From an uncultured Butyricicoccus sp. (GTDB lineage Bacteria; Bacillota; Clostridia; Oscillospirales; Butyricicoccaceae), in NCBI GenBank assembly GCA_947575935.1, contig CANPPM010000018.1:1-16735 (forward strand): a stretch of 16,735 nt of DNA, given 5' to 3'. Below the pieces are notes generated by a model, which did no database searches, had not been told where the DNA came from, and was given only the letters and a program-made list of their open reading frames with translations. The translations under genes were made by a program, and so were the position numbers. Of the stretch, positions 7,079-15,030 are shown one piece after another; position 1 is the stretch's first letter; each line of letters begins with the position of its first letter.

Positions 7079-7810
7079 TCAGGCGCCCGGACGGGGATAG
7101 AGAAAACAGTGAAAGACAAAATCGTTGTTCCAATATCCCTGCATCGAAAAATCTGCGATTCGGATTTGCAGGTCATGCGTCCTGGCAAACTCGATAAAAA
7201 ATTGCTTGTCATAAAACAATTTTGGAAGATTTTTATACCGCTCTTCATAGTCGGAGGAGGCGGCGCGGCGATACGCAAAAAAGGCTTCCTGCTTTTCCCG
7301 GTCGTGGATATCGATGACGCCGACCGCATGCCTGGCCTTCCGGCACATTTTTTCTAGGACGGATGCGGCATAGACTTCATCCGTAAAATACGAAAATACG
7401 CTGTTTGAAAACACTGCGTCATACTGCGGCTCGGCGGGCAGGGCGTCCGCTTCGGCACAAAGGAGATCCTTTGTGCGCAAAACTAGTTTTGCGCATGCCG
7501 TCAGTTTTGGAGAATAGTCGATCCCGCCGCATGTAAATCCATCCGCTTCCAGCAGAAGCAGGTTGCCCCCGCTGCCGCAGCCCACCTCAAATACCGTTTG
7601 CAGGCGGGGACAGCCCTCCAATAGGTTGGCCTTTATCCAGCGATATTGCTCTAGGAACGACGCATAGGAAAGACCGCCCCCGATCGCATCAAAGCCGCAG
7701 CTGCGTTTCAGTTCTAAAAAAATCTGCTCCCGGTCGCCGCTGCGCAAAATATCCGCATCAGCGCTTTTTCCGGCCCAAAGCGCCTTCCATCCATGGGATT
7801 TTGCTGTCAT
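7079..7810 (-). CDS. Class I SAM-dependent methyltransferase, last gene of the phosphonate operon
   Basis: This 243-residue cytosolic protein has methyltransferase motif I, VFEVGCGSGGN (73-83), an acidic residue at the end of strand 2 (D98 in GGIDYS), and motif IV-like YDAVFSNSVFSYF. The substrate cannot be read from the sequence. From context it may methylate the amine of AEP (or of CMP-AEP, or of the attached group), or a sugar of the same glycan. The ATG lies immediately after the TAA of the decarboxylase gene, with GAGGAG nine bases upstream, so the two genes are translationally coupled. The closest name would be a class I methyltransferase of the type 11/25 groups. Confidence 0.85.
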   Translation of the reverse strand: MTAKSHGWKALWAGKSADADILRSGDREQIFLELKRSCGFDAIGGGLSYASFLEQYRWIKANLLEGCPRLQTVFEVGCGSGGNLLLLEADGFTCGGIDYSPKLTACAKLVLRTKDLLCAEADALPAEPQYDAVFSNSVFSYFTDEVYAASVLEKMCRKARHAVGVIDIHDREKQEAFFAYRRAASSDYEERYKNLPKLFYDKQFFIEFARTHDLQIRIADFSMQGYWNNDFVFHCFLYPRPGA

Positions 7811-8971
7811 TTACGGACACTCCTCTGCTTTTGGGGGAGAGGCATCTGCCCGGGCGGTAGAAAGTGCCGCCATGAACGCCGCTTTATTCTCTGCCGGTGT
7901 GGTCGCGGGGCGGCCCAGATTGTCCCGCGACCCCATTGCGCATGTTACCGCAATGAAACGAAGGCCCGCCCCGGACACCGCCTCTTCCAGCGCCCGGTCC
8001 AGTTGTTCCGGGCTGTCCGCCGGCGCAGCCGATGGATAGCCGCAGGCTCGGGCGATTGCGGGCAAGTCCAGTTTCCCGGCTACGGTAGGCATTCCGCCCA
8101 CAGATTCATGCGCCTCGTTGTTCAGCACGATATGAATCAGATTTGCAGGAGCGCTTGCCCCAATCAGGGCCATTGCCCCCAGATGCATTAGCAGAGCCCC
8201 ATCCCCGTCCAGGCACCACACCCGGCGCTCAGGCTGCTGCAGCGCGATGCCCAGGGCGATGGAAGAGCTATGCCCCATCGAACCGACGGTGAGGAAGTCT
8301 CGTTCGTGCCCCTGCCCCATCGCTGCCCGCAGCTCGTATAGTTCCCGGCTGGCTTTCCCCGTGGTGGATACCACCGGATCCGCCCCGGATACCCTGAGGA
8401 TATGACGGATAGCCTGTTCACGGGACAGGGTGTGGCCGTTGCTGCAAATTGTTCCGCCCCCGTAAGTCAGGGCCCCCTTCCGCACCACAATCGCGGCCTG
8501 TTTTCCCTGGGTGAACAGGCCGCGACACGATTCTAGCCATTCAGCAACCGCCTCTGCGGCGGTGTCTTTCGTCAAGATAAAATAGGGGACTTCCAGCTGT
8601 TCCAGCAGCCCTAGGGTAATTTCCCCCTGGAAGCCATGCTGTGGCTCGTCGTGTATTCCGGGTTCCCCGCGCCAGCCGACGAGGAATAGGCAGGGGATGC
8701 CGTATACCCGGTTGCTCAGCAGCGAAGCGAGGGGATTTAACAGATTCCCTAAACCGCTGTTCTGCAGGTAGACAACCGGCAGCCGCCCGGTAGCCAGATG
8801 GTATCCGGCCGCCAGCGCTGCAGCATTGCCCTCGTTTGCAGCAATCAGATGATGGCCGGAGACGCCCCCATACCGCTCTGTCAGCAGATCGCACAGTGGC
8901 TTCAGCAGGCTGTCCGGTACGCCGGTATAAAAATCAGCGCCGATCAGCCCTATCAAACAGTTCGCATCCAA
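7811..8971 (-). CDS. ppd: Phosphonopyruvate decarboxylase (thiamine-diphosphate enzyme)
   Basis: This 386-residue enzyme converts phosphonopyruvate to phosphonoacetaldehyde, the irreversible step that pulls the unfavourable PepM reaction forward. The family signature YTGVPDSLLK is at 15-24, the catalytic glutamate is E47 in AANEGN, the thiamine-diphosphate/Mg motif GDG is at 256-258 with NN at 284-285, and the C-terminus has the typical SRDNLGRPATTP. The start is taken as TTG at 8971: AAGGAGG lies seven bases before it and the protein then begins right at the conserved region. An in-frame ATG at 9085 would add a basic 38-residue stretch that reads through the intergenic hairpin and the ribosome binding site. 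The only sizeable gap in the operon (about 160 bases) precedes this gene. Confidence 0.93.
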   Translation of the reverse strand: MDANCLIGLIGADFYTGVPDSLLKPLCDLLTERYGGVSGHHLIAANEGNAAALAAGYHLATGRLPVVYLQNSGLGNLLNPLASLLSNRVYGIPCLFLVGWRGEPGIHDEPQHGFQGEITLGLLEQLEVPYFILTKDTAAEAVAEWLESCRGLFTQGKQAAIVVRKGALTYGGGTICSNGHTLSREQAIRHILRVSGADPVVSTTGKASRELYELRAAMGQGHERDFLTVGSMGHSSSIALGIALQQPERRVWCLDGDGALLMHLGAMALIGASAPANLIHIVLNNEAHESVGGMPTVAGKLDLPAIARACGYPSAAPADSPEQLDRALEEAVSGAGLRFIAVTCAMGSRDNLGRPATTPAENKAAFMAALSTARADASPPKAEECP

Positions 8972-9022
8972 AATACTTCCTCCTTCGACAAATGTCAAAC
9001 CCCAAATCTGTACCGGCAGAAC

Positions 9023-9052
9023 AAGGGGGCGGCGTCTTTTCCGCCGCCCCTT
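9023..9052 (-). promoter_or_regulatory. GC-rich hairpin between pepM and ppd
   Basis: GGGGCGGCG (9026-9034) and CGCCGCCCC (9042-9050) form a 9-bp stem with a 7-base loop, extended by AA/TT after a one-base bulge. On the minus strand it is followed by CTTGTTCT, a poor T tract, so it is at best a partial terminator. It may attenuate or stabilise the transcript between pepM and ppd. No convincing promoter is visible in 8972-9130. Confidence 0.5.
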
Positions 9053-9130
9053 CCGGCCTGTATTTGCAGGGCGCTTTACTTCCAATCGGCCTCCGGGGGC
9101 GTCCCATTAACCGGCCGGCCCAATTCCCCC

Positions 9131-10426
9131 TTACAGCTCGTCAATCAGAGTAATGATTTCCTGAATGGACATCAGGCGCTCGTCAGCTTCTTTGGCGCGG
9201 TGGCAGCGGAGGATTTGCTCGGCCGTCCGCTGCATGGCGGGGAATGCGCTGCGGGTCAGCTGGTTCGCATAAATGACGATGTTCACGCCATGTGCGGCAA
9301 GTTCCTCCTCTGTAATATCATGAAACGCGGTTGGCACCACAACGAGCGGCGTCGCACGGTCCTGCGCCCGGAAGCGGTCGCAGAATTCCAGAATCTCGGC
9401 GGGATCTTTCCTGCGGCTATGGATCATGACGCCATCTGCCCCCGCCTCTACAAAGGCTGAGGCGCGGTACAGGGCGTCCTCCATGCCGCGTTCCAGGATC
9501 AGGCTCTCAATCCTGGCAATGATCATAAAATCATCTGTCAGCTGCGCGCGCTTTCCGGCGCGGATTTTCGCGCTGAAGGTTGCGGCGTCTTCCTGTGTCT
9601 GCTCGGCCTCTGTGCCGAACATGCTGTTTTTTTTGAGCCCCTTTTTATCCTCGATGATGACCGCAGAGACCCCCATGCGCTCCAATGTACGCACATTGTA
9701 CATGAAATGCTCGGCCAGGCCGCCCGTATCCCCGTCCAGGATGATGGGTTTTGTGGTCACCTCCATGATATCGTCAATGGTGCGCAGACGGGAGGACATG
9801 TCCACCAGCTCAATGTCCGGCTTACCCTTTGCCGTGCTGTCGCACAGGCTGCTGACCCACATGGCGTCAAACTGGTCAAGGCGGCCGTTCTGTTCTACCA
9901 CCGTCTTTTCCGCAATGAGGCCGGTCAGCCCGCTGTGGGCCTCCAGCACTTTGACGACCGGGCACATCCCGATGAGCTGGCGCAGCCTTTTGCGCCGGTA
10001 TTCGGGCATGGCGAGTTTTTCGCGCAGCTGGCGGTCCAGCCGCCTGACCCGCTCATTGTCAGTATAGGGCGTTTCAATCAGCGTGCCGCCGGCCTCTTCC
10101 AATTGCTGGATGACCCGCGCGCGGATCGCGGCTTCGGGTCCGGTTTTCCAGTTATCGCCATGGATGACATATTCCGGGCGGATCAGCGAAAGCACATCCC
10201 CATAAAGCATGTCGTCTTGGAGAACAACGCTGTCAACCCCTTCCAGCGAACGGTACAGGCGGATGCGTTCCTCTTGCGGGATCGTCGGGAAACGGTTATA
10301 CCGGATCAGCGCCCTGTCGGACAGCGCGCCCACAATCACCCTGCCATAACGGCGCGCCTGGCGGATCAGGTTCCGGTGCCCCTCGTGGATCACTTCCGTG
10401 CAGAAGCAGGTATATACGGTTTTCAT
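9131..10426 (-). CDS. pepM: Phosphoenolpyruvate mutase with N-terminal nucleotidyltransferase-like domain
   Basis: The 431-residue protein forms the carbon-phosphorus bond by rearranging phosphoenolpyruvate to phosphonopyruvate, the entry step of nearly all phosphonate biosynthesis. Residues about 150-431 are an isocitrate-lyase-like barrel with DGDTGG (231-236, Mg site) and the PepM hallmark EDKKGLKKNS (259-268), which separates mutases from lyases. Residues 1-125 resemble a cytidylyltransferase (HEGH at 14-17). But where such domains usually have an ISSTxL-type motif after YT, this one reads YTDNERVRRLDR, so the N-terminal domain may be inactive. The ATG has GAGGAGG overlapping the stop of the transaminase gene. 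Fused PepM proteins of this layout are known from polysaccharide clusters in Bacteroides and others. Confidence 0.95.
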   Translation of the reverse strand: MKTVYTCFCTEVIHEGHRNLIRQARRYGRVIVGALSDRALIRYNRFPTIPQEERIRLYRSLEGVDSVVLQDDMLYGDVLSLIRPEYVIHGDNWKTGPEAAIRARVIQQLEEAGGTLIETPYTDNERVRRLDRQLREKLAMPEYRRKRLRQLIGMCPVVKVLEAHSGLTGLIAEKTVVEQNGRLDQFDAMWVSSLCDSTAKGKPDIELVDMSSRLRTIDDIMEVTTKPIILDGDTGGLAEHFMYNVRTLERMGVSAVIIEDKKGLKKNSMFGTEAEQTQEDAATFSAKIRAGKRAQLTDDFMIIARIESLILERGMEDALYRASAFVEAGADGVMIHSRRKDPAEILEFCDRFRAQDRATPLVVVPTAFHDITEEELAAHGVNIVIYANQLTRSAFPAMQRTAEQILRCHRAKEADERLMSIQEIITLIDEL

Positions 10427-10438
10427 AACCAGCCCTCC

Positions 10439-11569
10439 TCAGTCACAGTACCGCACAGGCACGGACACACCGCATTCGTCCAGCGCCGCCCGGAACACGG
10501 TAAAAAACGCCTCTAGGTCGGGTACGTCAAGCGCGCCGAGCGCACACAGGCGGAACGTCCCTGCCGACCCTACCTTGCCGGGGTAAATGGTAAATCCCTG
10601 CCGGTAGCACGCGTCGTGTACCCGTTCAAAATCCCAAGCTGGATCGTCCGGGCAGCGTACGGCCGCCACAAGCCCGGCCTGCCATTCCCGCTGGATAAGC
10701 TCCCGGAAGCCCAGCGCCTCCAACCCGCGATGGATCGCGTCCATCACCCGGGTATGGCGCGCCCACTTGCCCGCCTCGCCCTCGGCCCAGTATTCCCGCA
10801 TGGCCTGGATAGCAGCATATACGGTCTGTACCGGCGGCGTAAATTCCATTTCGCCCGTCCGCTCAAAGCACGCATATTGCCGGTAGAGATTGCAGTAATA
10901 GGAGCGGCGCGGATAGGTCCGGGACGCCTCAAGCAGATCGCGGCGGCCGATGACGAACGAGAGGCCGGTCATGCCCATCAGCCCTTTTTGCGCGGAGGCC
11001 ATGCAGAAATCAATTTCTGATTCCGCTATAGAGAGGGGCCGCATGGCATAGCTGCTCGTTGTGTCGGTGACGAAGATGGCCCCATACCGGTGGGCCAACG
11101 TCCCCAGCTCGTACAGCGGGTTCAGCAGGCCTGTCCCGGTCTCGTGATGCGTACTATATACCAGCGCGGTTTCCGGATGCGCCCGCAGGGCCTGTTCCAC
11201 GGCTTCCGGTGTGGCAGGCCGGTCATAGGGCAGCTTCAGCTCGGTATGCGGCAGGCCGTAATACCGGCAGATTTCCGCAGCACGGGCACTGTAAGCGCCG
11301 TTATTGACGATCAGCGCTTTTTTGCCCTCGGGCAGCAGCGAACTCAGGCACGCATCCATGCAAAGCGTGCCCGAGCCGCAGAACAGTACCGCCGTATATT
11401 GGTCCGGGCCGCCGTGTACCACGCGCACAAGCGCCTCCCGCAGGGCGGCCATTTGGGCGGCAAATTCTTTTTCCCGCGGGCAGATATCCGGTACGATCTG
11501 TGCCAGCTTTACGGTATCCGTCGTCGTAGCTGGCCCCGGATTCAGCAGAATCTTTCGTTTGATTTGCAA
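10439..11569 (-). CDS. phnW: 2-aminoethylphosphonate:pyruvate transaminase, biosynthetic
   Basis: This 376-residue PLP enzyme of the class V aminotransferase fold makes 2-aminoethylphosphonate from phosphonoacetaldehyde in this setting. Visible features are the N-terminal LLNPGPA, the cofactor-binding SGT (66-68), D169 in TDTTSSY, and the PLP lysine K195 in SAQKGLMGMTG. The start is taken as TTG at 11569, seven bases after AAAGGAGG; an in-frame ATG at 11599 would overlap the previous gene and put this site inside the coding region. PhnW also occurs in AEP degradation, but the neighbours PepM, Ppd and PntC mean synthesis here. No phosphonatase (PhnX) is present. Confidence 0.93.
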   Translation of the reverse strand: MQIKRKILLNPGPATTTDTVKLAQIVPDICPREKEFAAQMAALREALVRVVHGGPDQYTAVLFCGSGTLCMDACLSSLLPEGKKALIVNNGAYSARAAEICRYYGLPHTELKLPYDRPATPEAVEQALRAHPETALVYSTHHETGTGLLNPLYELGTLAHRYGAIFVTDTTSSYAMRPLSIAESEIDFCMASAQKGLMGMTGLSFVIGRRDLLEASRTYPRRSYYCNLYRQYACFERTGEMEFTPPVQTVYAAIQAMREYWAEGEAGKWARHTRVMDAIHRGLEALGFRELIQREWQAGLVAAVRCPDDPAWDFERVHDACYRQGFTIYPGKVGSAGTFRLCALGALDVPDLEAFFTVFRAALDECGVSVPVRYCD

Positions 11570-11585
11570 AGCAGCTCCTCCTTTG

Positions 11586-12452
11586 TCAGCCGGTCTCATA
11601 ACTTTTGTCGAACGCTTTCAGTTCGCGGAAGGTGTCGATTTCGGTGACGTCCTCCTCGCGGCAGGCGCGGATCTTGACCTGGTAACGGTCCCGGCAGTAT
11701 ACCAGCGGCGTCTGCTCCCAATAGCGCTCCCGTCCGCCGGGCTGTTCATAGACCGCTTTCAGGTCATGCGCCAGTCGCTGCCCGTCCGCCCTGTCCCAAT
11801 AAGAGATGCCAACCATCTGCCAGCAGTCCTGCCCGCCGATCTTTTGTTCGGTAATGATGCCGTCCTTCGCCTCAAAGCACCAGTCGTCCGTATACGCCTT
11901 GGGGATGGCCAGAAAGTTTGAATCATATTGGTAGGGCCGGATCAGCTGCGGATTGGCGAGCACCAGATCCGCTTCCAGCACATAGGCGTTGGAGAGGAGG
12001 CTGCGCGCGCACATGGCGGAGGAAATATTGTTCGTTTCATTGTAGACCGGATTTTCTAAAAACTGAATCATGGGGTATCGATAGAGCAGCTGGTCAAACT
12101 GCTCGGCAAGATAACCGCGGACGAGGTAAATCTCCCGGATCCCGGCGGCAATGCAGGCGTCGAGCAGGCTGTCAATGATACGCTTGCCGTGGACGCGTAT
12201 CAGGGGCTTCGGGGTATTAAAGGTAATCGGCGCCAACCGGCTGCCAAACCCAGCCGCCAGGAATACCGCGCGCCGGGCGCGGTAGGGTTCCAACGCCGCG
12301 CGTCCCTCCGGTGTCGGCCGTCCGCCGGACAACAGCCCCAGCTGTGTGAGCGCGCGGGCGGTGCTGGAATCGGGCGCGCTCTCCCGCGCCCCCTCTGCCT
12401 CCAAAAGCCCGGCAAGCAGTGCAAACTGGGGCCTAGTGAGTGTGTACGACAT
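11586..12452 (-). CDS. pntC: Nucleotidyltransferase, probable AEP cytidylyltransferase (PntC-like)
   Basis: The 288-residue protein probably joins CTP and AEP into CMP-AEP, the activated donor for attaching AEP to glycans. The NTP-transferase signature LAAGFGSRL starts at 65 and continues into TPKPLIRVHGK (80-90). NETNNISS (138-145) and the metal aspartate D162 in LEADLVL match the LicC/PntC group of small-headgroup cytidylyltransferases. An extra N-terminal segment of about 60 residues looks like a reduced winged helix, as in clostridial LicC-type proteins. It sits directly before the AEP transaminase gene; in Treponema denticola these two functions are one fused protein, which supports AEP over phosphocholine as substrate. 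ATG start with AAAGGAGGG eight bases upstream. A phosphocholine cytidylyltransferase is the main alternative. Confidence 0.8.
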   Translation of the reverse strand: MSYTLTRPQFALLAGLLEAEGARESAPDSSTARALTQLGLLSGGRPTPEGRAALEPYRARRAVFLAAGFGSRLAPITFNTPKPLIRVHGKRIIDSLLDACIAAGIREIYLVRGYLAEQFDQLLYRYPMIQFLENPVYNETNNISSAMCARSLLSNAYVLEADLVLANPQLIRPYQYDSNFLAIPKAYTDDWCFEAKDGIITEQKIGGQDCWQMVGISYWDRADGQRLAHDLKAVYEQPGGRERYWEQTPLVYCRDRYQVKIRACREEDVTEIDTFRELKAFDKSYETG

Positions 12453-12467
12453 CTGCCGCTCCCTCCT

Positions 12468-12983
12468 TTATGCGAGGCCAAACTGCTGTTCCAGCCGTGC
12501 GACGATGGTTTCGGGCGTTTCCTGGCCGTCGTTTTCCACCACCACATCGGGCGTTTTCGGCTCATCCCAGGGCAGGTCGACCCCGACAACTTCCTTCGCG
12601 CCTGAAGAATACAGCTTTTTTTGGTCGCGCCGGTAGAGGGTGTCACGGCTGACTTTGATGTAAATCTCTTTATAATGCGCAATGTTTGCGCGGTTCCAGT
12701 CGCGGATTTCGTCGTACATCGAGATACTGCACATGACGACGTCGATCCCCTGTTCGGACAGCGCGCGGCAGAGGCGAAACTGCGCCTTCGCATCCTTCTT
12801 CCGTGCGGCAGTCGAGTAGCCGGTGCGTTCAAATACGCCGTCCATCGCGTCGCCGTCCATGCAGAAAACGTTGTTTTTCCGCGCTTTCAGGCGGCGGTAA
12901 AACAGGCCGCCGACTGTCGTCTTGCCCGCGCCCGCAAGGCCGGTAAAAAAGTAAACGACGCCTTTTTGATTTGCTTCTTTCAA
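12468..12983 (-). CDS. cysC: APS-kinase-like protein (CysC family)
   Basis: The 171-residue P-loop kinase resembles adenylylsulfate kinase, which turns APS into PAPS, the sulfate donor. Walker A is GLAGAGKT (15-22), followed by MDGDAMDGVF (the LDGDNVR position of CysC), GYSTAARKKDAKAQFR and a C-terminal YIKVSRDTLYRRDQKKLY like the CysC segment with EVCEQRDPKGLY. The start is TTG at 12983 with AAGGAG eight bases upstream, overlapping the stop of the preceding gene. No ATP sulfurylase or other sulfur-assimilation gene is near, so this copy is probably devoted to the cluster. Given several CysC-like changes (AMD for NVR), a different phosphoryl acceptor is possible. Confidence 0.78.
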   Translation of the reverse strand: MKEANQKGVVYFFTGLAGAGKTTVGGLFYRRLKARKNNVFCMDGDAMDGVFERTGYSTAARKKDAKAQFRLCRALSEQGIDVVMCSISMYDEIRDWNRANIAHYKEIYIKVSRDTLYRRDQKKLYSSGAKEVVGVDLPWDEPKTPDVVVENDGQETPETIVARLEQQFGLA

Positions 12984-12995
12984 AATTGATTCTCC

Positions 12996-15008
12996 TTAGT
13001 GGTATATGGGCTGTTCGAGCAGGGAAGGGTCAAGCTTCAGCATCGGCATCATACGAAGGGGCTGGCCGTTTTTATTGATAAAATACAGGCCGTCCAGCAG
13101 ACGGACGCCAATCCGCAATCGGATTGCGTCGTTTTTTTGATGGAGGGCGGTTAAGACTTTTTTCCGCAATTCCTCATCCATTTCTTTCGCTACCGCTTCC
13201 CCGTGCAGGATAACGGACTCGCCGCCGGCCAGGACGTTTTTTCGCCAGGTCTCTTCGATGCAGCGGTTGATGCTGCTGAATCCCTCCAGCCATTTTTTCA
13301 AACGCGCCTCATCCACCGGACAGCCGTCGTAGTAGTGGAAGTCATAGCCGTAATATGCATAGGCGTCCCGCAGGCAGAATTCGATATACGCCCGCTCCTC
13401 GTCTGTCGCATAGGCGTCATAGGTGCGGTATACGGTAGCGGTATCAAAGCCGACGACATTCCCTTCCGCAGTCTCGACGTCATGGACGCCTTTTTCGGAA
13501 CAGTAGGTCATGCTTTCGGTGTAGGGGAGATCCAGGAATGCGGCCAGGGCGGTGAAGGTAGCTTTAGGATTGGTCTTGCCGTCCTCAAAGCGCACCAGCA
13601 CGCTGTCTTTATACAGCCGGTCTTCCGGATCGATCATGAAGCTGCGGTTTGCCACCCGGTCTGCAACCAGGTCGTAAAGCACCGACTTTTTTCCATTCAC
13701 TTCTGTGATGTGGCTGCGTTTCTCCATAATCCAGCGGACGGTCGCCGCATAGCTGGTGGTAACCCGCCGCATGGGCGTGAAGGTTTTAATATATTTAAAG
13801 CTTTTAAAAATAGCCGATTGTTGAATCTTGTCGTACTGTTTGGAGAGAAGGATGGTCCAGCCTTTCTCATCGGGGTGAAGGTCATAATCAATGTTGCTGA
13901 AATGGGGTTGGAAGAATAGGGCCGGGTAGATTCTTGCCGCGTGGTCTACGCCCCCGATATATGCTCCCTCGCTCATCATGAGCAGGGCGTGGTTATCCTT
14001 ATCTGAACGGCTGCCGCTCCAATATAATTGTTCCGCCAACTTGACGTTAAAAGAAATCCCTGCGGTACCGGAGGCCCTCACCGCATCGGCCCGCTTAAAC
14101 TCCTCTTTGCAGCTCTCAAATGACTCCTCGATAGAAACCATCATCACGGAGGGCAGGCAAACCAAGTTGGGGTGGTTGTCAAACACTTCGTTGAAAAAGT
14201 CGCCGCCATTGTCTGAGGAAAGCTGGGTATGCCAGATCAGCCGGTGGATATCCTGGATGCCGATGGGCCTTACCGGGTATTGACTGTAGTCGATCCCATA
14301 TTCCTTTTGAAAATCAATGGGGTAACGGTCGATCTCCCGTTCTATTAAAAACACAATTTTTTTCTTTCCCAGGAGGCGGCGCAGGTTCAGTACCTGAAGA
14401 TGGGCGCAGAATATTTCCCAACTGTCATAATGAAGGTATAGATGGTTCTCGCGCCCGATGTCCTCGCTGGGGCGCACATTGTCATACAGGTATTCCAGTT
14501 CATATTGGGAATACACGCCTGCGGCAAGAACCGGGTCTTCTAAATTTTGGAAAAAGTTTCGGCTGATTACGGGGTGGCTGAAATTTATATAATCGCTGAA
14601 CTGCCGTTTTTGTACGTCAAAGGGCAGATAGCCGTTGTCGTCATAGGGATAGAAGCGAAGGTGTAAATCTTCAAATTTGGGGAAGTCCTTTCGGAATAAA
14701 TAGGGGTATTTTGCCAATGCCGCGCAGTTCTTTTCATAACGGGATTTTTGCAGCTTGAGATTGGGCGTATAAAATGCGTCTGTCATAATGCCCAGGCATT
14801 CGTCCCGGAAATGCCCCTCCTGGTAAAGCTGGCAGAACTGCGTATACGCGACCTTGTAGTTCCCGTCCATGCGCAGCAGATAGACGGCCGCCTCCAATCG
14901 GTCCTGCGGGGGAAGTCCGCCCTGATGAATGGCAAGCGTATACGCATTGTTTGCTTCCGAGACAGCATGCAGCGCTGCACACCGGCGTGCAAGGTCAATG
15001 GTTTGCAT
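12996..15008 (-). CDS. Large protein with sulfotransferase-like motifs, first gene after flagellin
   Basis: The 670-residue soluble protein has no signal peptide or membrane segment. The N-terminal roughly 250 residues are helical, aromatic-rich and not recognised. From 264 to 282, the segment with NGGDFFNEVFDNHPNL resembles the 5'-phosphosulfate loop region of sulfotransferases (RSGTTLL...HPNL), though the basic loop residue is not obvious. At 473-492, RFEDGKTNPKATFTAL matches the late RyEDL..dP segment of that family. With the CysC-like kinase next door it is plausibly a PAPS-dependent sulfotransferase; alternatively it could be the transferase that puts the phosphonate on flagellin. The ATG at 15008 is chosen because AAAGGAG lies seven bases upstream; the in-frame ATG at 15032 falls in the T run of the flagellin terminator. 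Confidence 0.6.
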   Translation of the reverse strand: MQTIDLARRCAALHAVSEANNAYTLAIHQGGLPPQDRLEAAVYLLRMDGNYKVAYTQFCQLYQEGHFRDECLGIMTDAFYTPNLKLQKSRYEKNCAALAKYPYLFRKDFPKFEDLHLRFYPYDDNGYLPFDVQKRQFSDYINFSHPVISRNFFQNLEDPVLAAGVYSQYELEYLYDNVRPSEDIGRENHLYLHYDSWEIFCAHLQVLNLRRLLGKKKIVFLIEREIDRYPIDFQKEYGIDYSQYPVRPIGIQDIHRLIWHTQLSSDNGGDFFNEVFDNHPNLVCLPSVMMVSIEESFESCKEEFKRADAVRASGTAGISFNVKLAEQLYWSGSRSDKDNHALLMMSEGAYIGGVDHAARIYPALFFQPHFSNIDYDLHPDEKGWTILLSKQYDKIQQSAIFKSFKYIKTFTPMRRVTTSYAATVRWIMEKRSHITEVNGKKSVLYDLVADRVANRSFMIDPEDRLYKDSVLVRFEDGKTNPKATFTALAAFLDLPYTESMTYCSEKGVHDVETAEGNVVGFDTATVYRTYDAYATDEERAYIEFCLRDAYAYYGYDFHYYDGCPVDEARLKKWLEGFSSINRCIEETWRKNVLAGGESVILHGEAVAKEMDEELRKKVLTALHQKNDAIRLRIGVRLLDGLYFINKNGQPLRMMPMLKLDPSLLEQPIYH

Positions 15009-15030
15009 GGCGCGGCTCCTTTCTTTTTTC

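Noticed and set aside
7040..7081. Inverted repeat GTTACAC/GTGTAAC and CCGTT/AACGG next to the methyltransferase stop, considered as operon terminator
   Set aside because: Short stems; the T run lies on the plus-strand side, which is the wrong direction for the minus-strand operon.
9021..9130. Possible promoter for ppd (TTGGAA with a weak AATACA)
   Set aside because: The spacing is 15 bases and the -10 is poor; co-transcription with pepM is simpler.
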